A stretch of DNA of 64,000 nt from Apostichopus japonicus (GCF_037975245.1 NC_092579.1:30527666-30591665), one strand, 5' to 3'. Shown: positions 37,704-51,585, counted from the first letter of the stretch. The notes: generated by a model from the sequence alone, not told the origin. Translations and numbers: made by a program.

Positions 37704-39571
37704 CGGTGTGTGTGTATAGAACAATTATGTGATTTATGTTACCCTTTTGGTAGTAATGCTTAGTAACACTAAGTGTGCTGTTTTAAATTCTATTTTGAGT
37801 CAATTTGTGCAAAGCATCGGTGTATTTACTTAAGAGACTTTTAAAGTTTTTTAACGAATTTCATTTATTGTGGTTATTCTAAGGATTCTATAAAGGTCAT
37901 ACAAAATAATAACCATTAGATGACTGTATAAAACTTGTCGCTTTATTTTAACGACATGTTCTATTGGGGTAGAAATCTCCTTATATATACTTAACATACT
38001 GTTATTTAACTTGATTAAAACTCTCATTTACTATGCAGAACGAGGAATCTCCTCAATTCAAGGGATAACGGTATCTTAAAGTCACGTGCTTTTTTCTCTT
38101 TAAATTCTATCATTTTAGAGGTGAACTGCAATATTTTATAATTTCCAAAACGGATCTCGCCATATGAAATTGGGAATTGAATCAAGTTAGTTTCTTCCCA
38201 TATTTCTGTTCTAAGTGTTATGTAAATGAGGTATGATGTAAACTAGGTAATTATGTAAATCACAAACTTGGTTGTCTATAAAATCAGAAAAGGAAGATGT
38301 CCATGTCACACGGAGTTGAGGCGTCATCCACTTTGAAGAATTGTTTTACACTCTAATAAGTTGTTTTATTTTAACATGAATCTGGAGCATAATTTCCAGA
38401 CAATCTGTTCTATAATGAGAATTCAGTTTTTATATATAATGTATCAAAAAATTATATACCGCACCAGCATGATGTTGGTGATAAATGCCAAAATGCTTTG
38501 TAGGGGGTATGAAGTATTCTTGTCTGAATTTATTGTGAGCGAGGGAGAGAGAGAGAGTCCCTTCATTAAAGGTGTTTATTTTGAGCCTCTTTGAGCCTTC
38601 CACGAAATTCGAAAGCGAACACGACAGTTATAGAATTATATCTGATATGAAGGAGGAAGCATAACTGACGCTTCCAGTTTACGATCATTTTTATTTTACC
38701 CATTACATAAACAAAGTAGCCTATATAACCTAAATAGCCTAATTGACCTGAGTTTATAAAGTTATCTTATTACCGCATTTTACAGGACGTATTATAAACA
38801 ATATTTTTGAACTATTATAACTCTCTTGGTTTTAGTCCTTCTAATGAATCAATTTGTTCCTTCACTAATCGATACTTTCAGAAAATCACACCATATTCTG
38901 ATTTTATTCTTACTTTAATGCGCATGCGTGTCATCTCTTTATTCTGAGTTATTATGTTTGTTACAAAGTGTTTGCGTGGCGTTTATAATCATTTGAAATA
39001 TCCGTGGAACATGAAAGAGATCATCCATTTGGGAAATAAAATATCAACCTTTTTCAAAAATGTGTAATAAAGATTTAATTGATAAAAGATCGTTGACTGC
39101 AAATGTTGAAGAAAATTCGAAATAAAAATTTTATGATCCTCTTTCCAACAGTCATAGGTAATTTATCGTGGAACGTCTTTTATATACAGCTTGCCTATAA
39201 TTTATCTCAACAACAGTAAAAATAAAAAAATAAAACATCGCCATGAATACAGATCAGCAGGTTCAATGGTCATAAATATTATCACCAATATTATATATAC
39301 CATTGTTTTCTGAAAAAAAAATAAAGTATCAAATACTTTCCCATATATTTTGACTCCAGCAGGTTGCTGATTTAATCTCAACGGAAAGATATCATGTGTC
39401 TTTATGAACACATGAAGAATTCTCTTTAAAAAAAAAAAAGACATGGCATGTGAGAAGTTATGAGCTATACACCCCGCACAGGACACATTGACTAATAAGG
39501 TAACAAACTTCTTGAATCTGATCGCAGTTCGATGAAGTCACGACTGCGCGTTATTGTAGTTTCTGTCCAAC
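37704..39571. other. Intergenic, no gene seen
   Basis: AT-rich; a short (GA)n at about 38540-38555. No coding or element ends recognised. Confidence 0.45.
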
Positions 39572-39741
39572 GTATGGCAAGCCGTTTTACTTTTTATTCA
39601 ATATTCGATGATATCAACAATTATTTATTGTCATCAAATGATATCAGCAGTTAATTGGTGATATCATTAAATAATTGCTCATATCAACAAATGTTTGTTG
39701 ATATCAGCAAATTTCGAATAAAAAAATAAACCTTGCCATAC
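39572..39741. mobile_element. 170-bp fold-back MITE
   Basis: Left end GTATGGCAAGCCGTTTTACT and right end read inward GTATGGCAAGGTTTATTTTT; the first ten bases are identical and similarity continues through TTATTC to a TGATATCA box about 45 bp in. AAC lies directly outside both ends, a possible 3-bp target duplication. The interior is a chain of smaller hairpins: ATGATATCA with TGATATCAT, and ATATCAACAAA with TTTGTTGATAT around a 2-nt loop (39681-39704). Non-coding. Superfamily not determined. Confidence 0.85.
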
Positions 39742-40441
39742 AACCGAGGTTTCTGACGACAATCCTCAGTGAAGAGGGAATAGAAACATTGGCCTCAGAC
39801 GGAAGGGAAAACCCGAATATAAATCCAATCATTAGAAATGCGCATCTATGGCTCTAGAGAGCCAAGAGCATGGAATACATCCAATCTACTCCTATCTCTG
39901 ATCGACAAACCGAAAAGTACTCCAGTAATCGATCTTATATAGCTGTAAGCTAAGTCATTACTCATATAAATGCATCAACCTAAACGGTTTACTTGAATTT
40001 TGTCGTTGAAATGCATACGTATCCAGTCAATATGGCGGTATTTTAAACTGTTTCAATTCTGTGCATAGTTGTTGCTGTTCTTGTTGTTGATTTATTTTTT
40101 TATTTAACTTTTGCGTCCACAAAATGGGTGACGAACTTTCCAAGAACATTTTGACAAGAAAGGTGAAACGTGACTCGGAATAAATAAATCGTTGTTCTTT
40201 CTTCGTTTTTCAATTACTCCTTCTTTGAAAAATTCGCACTCAAAATATGCGATGTAGTGTTTGCTTGGTTGGTTGGTTATACAAGCTTGTTTGTGAATTC
40301 CCGGAATGGGTGTCACACTGGGGGAGGTGTCGGGGATTTTGTATTACCCAGAAATGACCTTAAAGAAATAGAATCAACATCAGTTACATCAGTTAGGTAA
40401 TATATTAGGACAGTGTTGATGAGAGACTCATAGACCCCGCA

Positions 40442-40502
<61 letters not shown>

Positions 40503-40509
40503 TATATAG
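40442..40509. repeat. (AT)n microsatellite
   Basis: Alternating AT of about 65 bp with two AC interruptions at the edges. Confidence 0.95.
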
Positions 40510-43260
40510 TTATTTATTATATGAACTAGGCTGCAGGTTAATCCAATCTATTCGATTCAAACCAGAATGTTGAAACAGTGCTTTATCGCCAACAAGGGTT
40601 TAACGTGTCAGATATCTTATACGTGTTTGTGAATTCGACTATTTATATCAGGATGCAATTCCAATCCTGTATAGACAAAAGCAAAACTATGATGGTTGAA
40701 GTGGGCTTAAGTGGGCTTAGAAGGTTGAATGACAACAACATATAGTCGATGACGCCAACGCTACGTATTACCTTATACAATTGAATCCACTCAAGAACAG
40801 ACATGAATTCAGACTATTAACATTTTGTCAGTATTTGATGTATTTTTTGTTTTTCTTTTTTTATCGACAAATCTACGGCATTTCGTTTGACTGTTTAAGC
40901 TTATAGAAACGTGTCAGTCGCTGGAAAGGTCGTTCGACTTCTGTGAACTGAAAATATAAGTGCCAAATGCTTGTGCAAATTATAACCTTATTTTGATAGC
41001 TTAAGACAAAAATGCAATTTCAGACAATTAGGCCTGTTGTTGATATACCAGTTTATGACATGTGACTTGATTATCCGTGTGTTTTTAAGGAAGATTTCCA
41101 CTATTATTGAGAAGGGAATGATCATTTTCACCTCGTATAGTGTCGTTGGTTAGGCGTTGAAAAAAATCATATAGAGTAAAAATCAAAAGACAATGTAAAT
41201 AATTGCTTGAGTTTGTTTAACACCCTCGGTGTAATTGGGCACAATTGCTGAATATTGTATATTTCTGAAAAGTTCCAATTGGGTGTGCATGGTGCATGGG
41301 GCTACGGGGTGAGATAGGTTGGGTGATATAGCCTACATGGAAAATATCATGAACAACAAATAATGAACAAGTGTTGTTATCACGTAGTGATGTAAATTGA
41401 GTCAATTGTGTCAACTGTATTCAAAGTTCGCAATTTATTATGATCCATCATATAGCCCATGTCACACGTTGATACTCTCAATCCGGCCTCTAGTTCTGTC
41501 CCTGGTCGACGGAGAGAGCTGCAGCCATTTAGTTTCAATTACTTCTCGTTGTTCCTATTATTTAGCTCTAAAGTAACTTTGTTCCGGTGCAGACAGCGTT
41601 ATTTGCAAGTCTGATCAGTTGTTGCATGGTTGACAATACACTGTGAATGTTATTGATATACGTCCAAATCGTCCGAGTGAAGATACTATAGAAATACAAA
41701 GACCCAGAGGGGTGATCGAGGCCCACTGATCGTACTAGTCTCTCAGAAACACACAATGGTGTCATGATGACGTGACTTTGTACAAACATACCCTTGAGAT
41801 CTACCTCTCAGTTGTTCAAAGAGGCACCGAACCACTTCACTAAACGACTTTTTTTCAAGTTTCTCTCTCTGTTTCTTAATTTATTTATTACTTCTTCCTG
41901 AGTAATATTAGTCATTTCGATATTTGGGTCACAAACATTATCCGTGAGTGGTAACATTTAGATCAAGGTCATCGTATGACAAAAACAGAGGGTAACAGAG
42001 ATTACAAACGGTCAATATCTGAAACAATATACACACATCTACTAACAGCGGGAAAGAAAGAAATCGAAGAAAAATAAGGTAAACGAAAAAACAAGTGGAA
42101 GACACTGAGAAAACTCGGGCAGAACGAAAACTAACCCCCCTGAGGAAAATAGATCTCAAAAAAGCGAGACCTTTTCTTACCATTGTCCTTTTGCGCCAGT
42201 ATGTATGCTTTTACGTTCAATTTAGAAAAGGGAAAACGTTAGTTTAATCATTAACAAAATATGAAGAATATTGAATAGCTCAACGGTCTGAAGAAAACAC
42301 GAGCCAAATATGTTTTTTTAATATTTTTATTTTAGATTTTTAGATTCCGGGACGACACGAGCGTTAATGAAGCCAATGAGAAGGATTCTTTTAATCATGT
42401 ATGACGTGTAGTATTGACTTCAGCTGTCCCCAGACAATCAGTATTATAAGCCTCACGTGACTAGTCTATTATAACAATTAGTCAATTTCCCTTGTGGAGA
42501 AAAAGTCAAAATTGACAGTAAAATGAAACTCTACAATCCGCTCACAACTATAGAATCCGTTCACTGGGGCTAATAAAACTCTAACGTGGCCTTTATTTAT
42601 TTCACTTTCAAATTTTAAAACCACGTATATTCTTATAAAGAATACGGCAATTCAGACACGTGTTTAAAATAAAAGGGATTTCTGAACTGCCAAAAAGGTT
42701 TTGAAAAACTTTGATTAATAATAACAGGGCCTTTTACCATACGGTTTTATTCCCTAATTTGGGGCTCTCTATTTTATCGAAGTGAACTTGGCAACTGGTA
42801 ACAGCCCTTTTACGTTTACTCGTTCCGTTATGTAGTTTTCTCTATATAATATCAATGTTTATATCATATCTTGTATATTATCTTGAATTTGTCACATTAA
42901 TTGTGAGTTGTTTTCTATGATATATTTTACTCTCATATTTCTTTTGTGATTTTGTACACTGCATTCGTAAATTCAAACCAATCAAGTGATTAATCCAATT
43001 ATATATACAAAAAACGTGCGGTTTCCACTATTAGCAGATCAGTCGATTATTGTATTTCTATACGGAATCCATATCTCCTTTATGACGTAACTAAGCACTT
43101 TCCAATTATCGATCCCAATGTTTCCTGATTAGGAAAGGAATGATATAGTTAACCTTGAGCGTAAAAGGAAAAGGGAATTTTCTTGTCGGTATCAACTACT
43201 ATTTTACATTGAGAATGCGCTGTCGCAGTAGTGAAATGGCTGATTGTATAGGGGCTATAT
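40510..43260. other. Intergenic, no gene seen
   Basis: No exon, terminal repeat or array supported. Confidence 0.45.
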
Positions 43261-43310
43261 ATTCATTCATTCATTTATTTGTTTTTTCACATAAATATTA
43301 CAATGTGAAT

Positions 43311-43359
43311 GGAAGTCTTCTGAAAAGCCTATGCTGGCTTAACAAAACAGAAGACTCCC
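43311..43359 (-). ncRNA. LINE 3'-end two-tier hairpin
   Basis: In the LINE sense (minus strand) GGGAGTCTTCTG pairs with CAGAAGACTTCC over 12 positions, one being a G-U pair; inside, AAGCC pairs with GGCTT around a 6-nt loop. The copy at 11581-11630 keeps the shape while changing three base pairs. Such hairpins are bound by the RT at target-primed reverse transcription in several LINEs (for example eel UnaL2). Confidence 0.75.
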
Positions 43360-43460
43360 ATGAAGAAAAGATAGAAAATAGTTAAAATAATGTTAATAAC
43401 AATACGTATACGCTTCAATATGTGAATATGCTGCTTTGCGACTATGCAGCTAAATCATAA

Positions 43461-44678
43461 TTAATAAGACATGATAATTTCTTTAGCAAGACATTTACTA
43501 AATGTTGAGCTTGTTTTCTTAGTTTTTAAAGTTATTGACAGTGAATTCCAAATTTTGGTTGCACGGTTTCTGAGGCTTAACATACCAGTGCGTGTTTTAT
43601 ATGATTTATAATGTGCGTTGCTAGCCGTTCTGGTATTATGATTATGGAAATCTGTGTTGCTATTTATAAAATTTCGAAAACTGATTGGTAATGATCCATT
43701 CCAAGCCTTGTATGTAAATGTTGCAATATTAACTTTTATAATGTCATCTAATTTCAATAAATTGAGTTTCTTAAAGAGGGGGCTTGTATGTTCACGCGGT
43801 GCTGCGTGAGATATATGACGTATTGCACTCTTTTGAAGTATTTTAAGGTGACTTAAATGAGAAACACTTGTACCAGACCAGATAATCAAGCAGTAATACA
43901 GATGTGGTGCTATTAAAGTTTGATAAAGCATTCTGAGTATATTCTGGGGGAGGAAATGTTTTAGCTTTGCTAAAATTCCTGCACCTCTTGCAACGCTGGT
44001 GCAAACTTTTGTAATATGGTCACTCCATGAAAGTTTACTATCAATATTAACCCCTAGAAATTTAGTAGTTGATACTTGTTTAATTACTTTATCGTCCATT
44101 ATTATGTCATTATTCCAGTTAAGCGTTCTTTTTCCATTAAATACTATATAGTTAGTTTTGTCTGCATTAAGTGATAACTTATTAGCAGCAAACCAGTTAG
44201 TAAATTTAGTTAATTCAGTAGAGACAGTATCATGTATTCTATGTACGTTTTCGAACTCGAAGAAAATACTGGTATCATCAGCAAACAAAATAGTCTTGGC
44301 AATTTTTGACACCTGGCAAATGTCATTGACATATATTATGAACAACAGTGGTCCTAATATTGAGCCCTGTGGAACACCACAACGGGTTACAGCGTGTTCG
44401 GATTTAGAGTTTTTATATGAAGTATACTGATGTCTATTGGATAAATAGCTGCTCAACCAGTCAAGGGTTGTTCCCCTTACACCATACAAAGATAATTTAC
44501 TTAGCAAAATGGTATGGTCAATAGTATCAAATGCCTTGGAGAGATCAAGGAACACTCCAATACATATTTTGGTATTATCAAGACTAGTACATATTTTTTC
44601 AATAGCATTTGCCAAAGCAAGTTCTGTAGAATGCTTTGGGCGGAAGCCATATATCTTTTCTCTTAACCATGGAAACAC
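43461..44678 (-). CDS. Reverse transcriptase of a LINE (5'-truncated, 405 codons open)
   Basis: Open frame of 405 codons covering RT and the C-terminal part of a CR1/L2-group polyprotein. Motifs in order: YGFRPKHSTELAL (10-22), LDLSKAFDTIDH with Asp45 (44-55), GVPQGSILGPLLF (101-113), catalytic FADD at 132-135, then ANKLSLNADKTN, KFLGVNID and the thumb/C-terminal region to the TAA stop. No frameshift is visible, so the insertion is fairly young, but the natural start and endonuclease domain are gone; the first Met is just an internal residue. The frame extends upstream as SIYEHKVFPWL to a TAG near 44710. It would copy LINE RNA at a nicked target if complete; alone it is probably not functional. 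Confidence 0.93.
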   Translation of the reverse strand: MFPWLREKIYGFRPKHSTELALANAIEKICTSLDNTKICIGVFLDLSKAFDTIDHTILLSKLSLYGVRGTTLDWLSSYLSNRHQYTSYKNSKSEHAVTRCGVPQGSILGPLLFIIYVNDICQVSKIAKTILFADDTSIFFEFENVHRIHDTVSTELTKFTNWFAANKLSLNADKTNYIVFNGKRTLNWNNDIIMDDKVIKQVSTTKFLGVNIDSKLSWSDHITKVCTSVARGAGILAKLKHFLPQNILRMLYQTLIAPHLYYCLIIWSGTSVSHLSHLKILQKSAIRHISHAAPREHTSPLFKKLNLLKLDDIIKVNIATFTYKAWNGSLPISFRNFINSNTDFHNHNTRTASNAHYKSYKTRTGMLSLRNRATKIWNSLSITLKTKKTSSTFSKCLAKEIIMSY

Positions 44679-44710
44679 TTTGTGTTCATAAATACTCTTA
44701 ATATTCTAAA

Positions 44711-47700
44711 GTGAATTTTGGTCTTTCCCCGCAGCTATTCAGCCCCCCCCCCCCCCAATCGTATATTGGGTTCATATGCACCGTATAAATCATTGAATAC
44801 TAATCTGTTATGGTAAAGACTTTTTACTTCAACTTCAATACAAGTTAATAAGGCTAACACAATTCATGTTCTCTCTTTTTTTACCCAGTTATCGCAGATT
44901 CTGAAAGGAACGCAGCGAACATATGGTGAAGAATGTGAATAACAGAAGTTCGGTAAGTTATGTTTTCAATTTGCTACCCGTGGCATAATCATGCACCAGT
45001 TAACCAAATTATCCGCATGGTTTGCTTCAGCAGATAAAATCAGAAATCTTTACGGAGCCTGAAAGGTATCAGTTGACGTATCAGGCATGACGTAAGGTGA
45101 AGACATTCCATTGGTTTATACTACCCTGTTTTAGATAATGACGCAAATGTTGCTGTTTTACAATCTTGTTAATCAAGTACAATGCGATAGACATAAAGCT
45201 GTGGAAACTGTAACATACAGAGACAAACACATGTGCATGGTAGCAGGTCGCATCGTTACCACTACCTCTGCATGCGTGCGTAATAAGCTCGAAGAAACAC
45301 TGTGATGTCACCGAGCCACATTCTCGTAGTTGTTATTGGCACAGGAGTTATAGCGTACCTCATAAATTTCCGCATGTTATATCACACGTACACTTCCCAC
45401 ATCCGAAACCCCATCCCACAAAATGATATACCACACCGCGATATGTGTTATTACATTAGTGTCAGGAGTATTGCGTACTGACTTGATGCCAATGATCCAG
45501 CAGTGGTACAACCAATGAGCAGCTGTTGCCCCCATTTGTTTCCCCGTGGCATTCGTAAACTCAGCTCTGTACTAAATCATACCACCCAGGGAATGGGATA
45601 TCACGCCGGGTTTTCATCATGACCGTGTTTTGTTGCCTTTCACAATTTACCCGTTACTTTATACTCAAATACTGAAACATTCTCGCATTATGGTTTAGTT
45701 AATATTGTGGATGAGAGAGAGATACAGGAGAATATGACGGCAGAGAGGGTGCCGCATATGAGGGTAGATTGCGGTTGCACGGAGTGTTTTTTATAACTAT
45801 ACTACAGCTGGGATGCGGATGAGGCTCATGGAACGTTTCCTTGTCCAATATAAGCGACGCATGCAGATTGGGAAGGTCCAAACACTACAAACGCCCCTCG
45901 AATATTCCATCGACTTGTACTTCTCAAACTAACAGATAACTGGGATCATCGTCACTTGGTTCTGGAAAAGATATTAACTGCCAAACTACTTGAGAGAAAG
46001 AGAGAAATAGAGAGAGGGAGAGAAACTGTCGAGAGACACGCTTTCTGCATCAATGAGAATGATAAAGAGACCCGTAGGCTATACACGTTCGAAAAGTCAT
46101 CCTACAGAGTACGGCCTCCCCTTACAATGTTATCATACACACGCTTTAAGAATTAACCTTTGAAATAATTTGTGAAACTTGTCATTCTGTATCTTTGCTT
46201 GACGAAAGCTCTTTAACTTTGATAAAGTCGGACGGTAGGATAAACTGTTATCGTATACTTATAAACGTGTAATTAACTGGAGCCTATGGTAATAACTTGC
46301 TCTGATTCCGTTCCATTATTTGGTAGCAGTCAAAAGATCAATAGCGCCACTTATTTTCGCCCGCTACGCCAGTCTCATGAGATAGTCTTTACAGCATATT
46401 GTAGGACTGTTAAAAATTGTATAAAAATGGACTAGCTGTAGATGAAGCAAGTCTGTGACAAAATCACTTTACACTTGAAAGTTCCTTACCAATCTATTGT
46501 TTGATAGTGACGTCATAACTCTACATGATCACCAGTCACCACCCACCTTACATTACATCTCTGGAATTACCAGCGATGAAGGCGGTTCCGTATGTTGTTG
46601 TTTTTTGGTAAGAATTGCAATTTGTATTTATGTAAAGGTTTGCGTTCATAATATAACTAACCCTGGTATCAGTCTCATATCCGTCAGGTGTGAACCCTCC
46701 CTCACCCTCTACACCCATCCCCACCCCCACCCCGTCCCCGCAACAATCATTATTAAATGAGTAATATACGAACACCCACGGAGGTTTACTTCATGTAAAT
46801 ATAAATGTAAATATGCGGACCTATAAGTCAGGAAAATGTGCAGAAAATAAATAATAAGTTGTTATAGACTTGTTACAACACTATTCGACAATACATTACG
46901 AATAAGTTGTCTTGCACGAATTCTACCCAGGCAATGCCAGTTAATGATCAATTTGTTTTCATTGACCATTAGAACCTTGCGATCCACGTGATTGACAGTT
47001 TGGTTTCCTTTATATATATAGCGGCTTGGCTTCGATAGTTTATCAATATTTAGTGACATATACACGCATGTAAATATGTAAATGCTGGTTCCTTAATTGT
47101 ATAAGGTCAAACCAAGTATCAACCAATTGCAAACAGAAGTAAGTAACTATATACCTTACATACTAATAAGTATGCGCCTGTAAACAACCTTTAAAGAAGG
47201 TGAACCGTATATCTACAGATTTCCATTTTCCATTCCCTGTGATATTGTACTTCTTCGTTTACATCCGCCACCTTAGATATTTTAATCTACCGACGCAAAG
47301 GTTGTCCTCTTTACCCGCTTCATGTTCTTTTCTTTTTAAACGATTTCATATGCTTTCGAAAAAGTTTGAGAAATGTCAAATATGTGGTGATAAGTTTTGT
47401 TTGTACACTAATCTACGACAGCTTGAACTTCCTGATTAATAATTGTCGATGCAAATGTCTCCATGGGAGTTCTACCACTGGAACTATCCTGATAGTTATA
47501 GATAACAGCAGTGTGGTTATGTTTCATCTGATAAAATGTAAGACTGTTGTTTTTGTAAAATTTGCACTTATTAAATAGAAATCAAAATTAAACTTTCATA
47601 TAGGCACTTGAAAATATCAAATGTCTATTCTCAGATTTTAGCAAATAGGTGAGCCACATCTCAATATATATGTAAGTTATAGATTATATATTTTAACATA

Positions 47701-49946
47701 TAAAGTTATTACCTTACAAAAGGGCGGAATTAATAGATTTCTAACACACATGAATTTGATAATGCAGGGGGAGGGGAGGAGCATATTTGTGCCCCTCAGT
47801 TTTCAACTAGGGGCTCGCTCCACAGTTTTGCTAAAATATTCAGCTGGATTGCGAAAGGAGTGTCAGGCAATGGAACGATAACCTTCCGTCTCAGATACCT
47901 CATAATAGGTTTAAAGATAGCAGCCACCTGGAGCTACCGGAATGAATTAACGAATAGCATACATTGAGGAAAAAGTAAAAGCGCCACCTATTTAGCGCAT
48001 GCTCAGCCAATCTGACGAGAGTGATCTTAGTGTTGCCTGTAATTATAATTAAATAAATATTATCACTAACTACGACACAAAGTTCACATTTACCCCGGAA
48101 TTTGCAATCCATCACCATATAAGCATCAAATCAAGCATATTTAACGTTAATTCATGGAGAAACAGTTTTTGTAATTATTTTATTTAGAATAAGCTCACGT
48201 GGTAAATGTATGTTTCGTGTCATTAAAATAATTTCATTATTTAAAGGTATGCTGTCTTGGCACCATATATGATAGATATATAATTCTAAACTGTTTTTAT
48301 TACAACCTTCGATGAAATTTTCCTCACTGGGACATTCAGTCATCTTGTGTGTTCCGTAACACTTTGAAGAGTAATTATAGCGTGTTATAATTTGGGGCCT
48401 ATACTGACTACCTTTAACAACGATTATTCTGTATTTATGACGGCCGTATGCTTCTATGGCAGTTCCCGTTCAGTTCGTATTATATTGTGCCATCTTCTTG
48501 TGAGAAACACCAGTGAACAGACATTGGCACGAAACTGTTGCTTTTGCAATATTCGCTTGTTAGTGGATTGGCAAGTTCATCACTCGCGAACCATATAGAG
48601 GACGCTAATTCGAAACTGAACTTTATCAATTGTTGCGGCGCAATCAATTGTGTTGGCCAGGTTTCCAGACACTGAGACCAAGGGAGGTCATGGGGATCCA
48701 GGAATTTGGACGATTTCCCTGGGTTCGTTGAATCCGACTCATATGTAGGGGGTCTGAGTCCCCCCCCCCCACCCTAACAAATACATTTTTAACGTGAAAT
48801 GATACAGTCATAGCCTCATAGGCATATTAAGGCCATGGATTAGGTATATACAATTAGGGCTGCACACAAGATATTTTTGTGGGGGGTTGAAAAGGTGTAC
48901 ATTCCCTAGAATACTGGGGGGGGGGGGGTAAATTGTGGGCTCATAACCTATTACCAAAAACACATATTTGAATCTTTATAGTAAATTTTAAGTGAATATT
49001 CCAGTGGCAGACAAGGTTTTATAATTGAAGAGAAAAATATTGTCCAATGTTAGTAAGAAACTTTCTTGACCTGACTCGAGACTAGTTGGATATGACCCAG
49101 TTTTGACTTGACTGGCTAACCTTCGACAAATCCAGTAAGTTGATCACTGACTGAGCAGATACTCATCAGAAGCTTTCCCCCACTCTGCCCCCCCCCCCCC
49201 CCCGTTTCTAGGACTATGATAAGCTATACTTTGACTCGATATATAGCTGGCACACAGATGACACCGTCCATTTCATTTACCATTTAACAAGTCCAACATT
49301 TTCTGTTATTTGTATTTCACATCACTTTTCTTATCAGCAACATATTTCCTACGCTGTTATTTCAAGGTATAAATTGGTCTGAACTTGCATTTTCACACCA
49401 CACGCTGACATGTACATACACATTCTATACACTGATCCTATTAGGTAACATGAATACACATGGTTACCCCATGTTGATTCTTGGCCCTTTCTGTTTTCTC
49501 CAATTTTCGGGTAAGACTTTGAAGGTGAACCAGTAATGCTATTGAGCATGTCGTATATAGACCAAAATAGTCATCGTTGCTTGTATGTAAACCAAGGTTT
49601 AGGAACCGTCGGAAACTTTGTCTTTGATACTGTTGCTACTATGCTTGATGCAGAGTTTGTTCTTTATGTGATTGTTTTCATGTAGTAACAATGTATATTT
49701 GTTTCTATTGCTGCTCTGTATGTTGAAGTCTAATCCCCAGCCATATTTGTCACTAAACTGCTTTCATAATACAAATATGTTATTATTTTGAAATATTTAA
49801 TTGTAGCTATCAAGGTAGCTGTTAAGTTAAAATGTTTGCTTGGGTCTTTATTAAGTAGGTTTTGGTTTGAACTGGCTAAATGACATGGAATATAACATAA
49901 CACTAATTTATAGCTTTACATCTGTGCTACCATCCAAATTAGTGGC
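44711..49946. other. Intergenic with C and G runs
   Basis: No exon supported over 5 kb. Pure runs C14 (44743-44756), C11 (48760-48770), G13 (48916-48928) and C16 (49188-49203). GA-rich patch at 45993-46025. Confidence 0.45.
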
Positions 49947-50207
49947 GGGGGGGGGGGGGGGGGTGGGTAAAAGATTGCATAAATACCTAACCTAATCCCG
50001 ATGTGTATCCATATTAATAACCAAGAATATAACAAGTGGCATCACTGGCTGCTGTTTTGTGTTTATAGGGAAAAGGGGGGGGGCGGGGAATTGGAGGATC
50101 GGGTTATCTTACCTTGCATAAATACCTAGCCTAATCCCCATGTGTATCCATATTACAAACCAAGAAGATAACAAGTGGCATAACTGGCTGCTGTTTTTAT
50201 TTACACT
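49947..50207. repeat. Tandem duplication of about 140 bp, each unit led by a G tract
   Basis: Unit 1 begins with G17 (49947-49963) and unit 2 with G7 near 50077. Both continue through GCATAAATACCTARCCTAAT, GTGTATCCATATTA and AACAAGTGGCATMACTGGCT. Divergence of several percent. Confidence 0.9.
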
Positions 50208-50357
50208 TTTGAAGATGATCATAATCTTCATATATATAGCTCATACTGTAGATTTGGCCATGACAATGTTTACTGAAAGCAAAGTGACCACAAGTTTGCT
50301 AATTATATGCATTTGTCATATAATGAGAATGTTGGCAAGATGGAGATTTCACAGGAT

Positions 50358-50482
50358 CATATGTATTTACTAGCATTCATAATGGATCAAATCTCAAATT
50401 GTATCTAAAAACTGTACAATTATATGTTTTAATAGCATTCATAATGTATCGAATCTCATATTGTATGCTAACAACCCTACAG
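50358..50482. repeat. 62-bp tandem duplication
   Basis: Two units sharing TAGCATTCATAATG, ATCAAATCTCA / ATCGAATCTCA and ATTGTAT; separated by 62 bp. Confidence 0.85.
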
Positions 50483-51585
50483 TTCAGACATCTTTATCTT
50501 TAGTTATGATTGGATCATAAAGGTCACTGCAACATTTTCTTATAAGGAAGTCACATCTTTACCAGTCATGGTATTTCTTCAAGGTAAAGCTGTTTGACTA
50601 AAGGTCATTATTAGGCCTGCTGCAGGTCAAAATTTTCCTGAATGAAGAAAAAAACACACTTCTTTTATGACATAGCAAATCCTTTCCCAGGAACCAAGAA
50701 GCATTCCTTGTAAATGCAATATCACTTCCTTGGTACGACATTGAGCGAATCCTTTATGAATGACATTTGAAACCATGTGAACTGAACTTAAATGTTTGTA
50801 ACTGGTTAACCACCGATGACATCATTTCTTTGTCACCTTGGAGAACACTCCAGATCAGTGACTTGGGCTATTGTGATTGGCTCAGGTTAATGCTTGTCAC
50901 TGCCAGAGTTGGATTCAGACAATATAACCAAAACTGAAACTCCAAAAGTTGAAAATACAATTAAAATGAATAGTATTTGGATGAAGATAGGTCCACTTCT
51001 TTGTCATATTTTTCTGACCAAATCACCGGTGATATCAATCAGTCCAGCTTCAGGTAGCTTCAAAAGTCCAGTAACTGGAGATAAAAACAGGAACACCAAA
51101 AAGAAAAGGAGAATATACACTGTCGTCATGAGAACACTGGCAAACATTTGGGCAAACTAGAATGTCCTCATTAATAAAAGTTGCTTGGTAATTATAGATG
51201 GCAATCACTAAAATAATTTTTACTAACTGTTTAACTCTCTGCAAATGAGTTGCATGTATCCTGTTTTCTTGTCGACCGATCCATTCAGTCCACCATGTAA
51301 CTAATGTCAAGTAATGTGATCAGGAAACAGATAGAATAACTGTACAATGTTACCAACAGTTTTGGTCTGCAATGCACGGATTTGACTTTTTGATGAAAGG
51401 CAACATCTACTACGTGCAATAAATAGCACTACGTAAATAAAGTCCACAACCAGGCTACAATATGAATACTCAATAGAAACAAAGGCACATTGTAACTAAA
51501 GAAGACGACATCTCCACCCATGATGATGAACAGTGTGGTTATCATTTAAGTCGTATCTACTTTTTGAAGTTAACAGGTTTAACTA
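50483..51585 (-). other. Downstream flank and possible 3'UTR of CENPX
   Basis: Lies 3' of the CENPX stop. No AATAAA was seen on the minus strand close to the stop, so the transcript end is not placed. An 88-codon + strand frame at 50894-51160 has no recognisable domain. Confidence 0.4.

Larger units (their letters stand above)
43261..44710 (-). mobile_element. 5'-truncated CR1/L2-like LINE
   Basis: Minus-strand non-LTR element of about 1.45 kb: the RT frame (described separately), about 190 bp of 3'UTR with a two-tier hairpin (43359-43311), and a 3' tail of TGAA units (AAATAAATGAATGAATGAAT). A tail of short tandem units instead of poly(A) is typical of the CR1/L2 group. The 5' end fades near 44710, where an in-frame TAG appears upstream, so the endonuclease part is missing. 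No target duplication was recognised. Confidence 0.88.

Noticed and set aside
44158-44691. Plus-strand frames of 60-90 codons
   Set aside because: Antisense shadows of the LINE reverse transcriptase.
50894-51160. 88-codon + strand frame
   Set aside because: No recognisable domain, the overlapping minus frame is equally open, and it lies where the CENPX 3'UTR would be.
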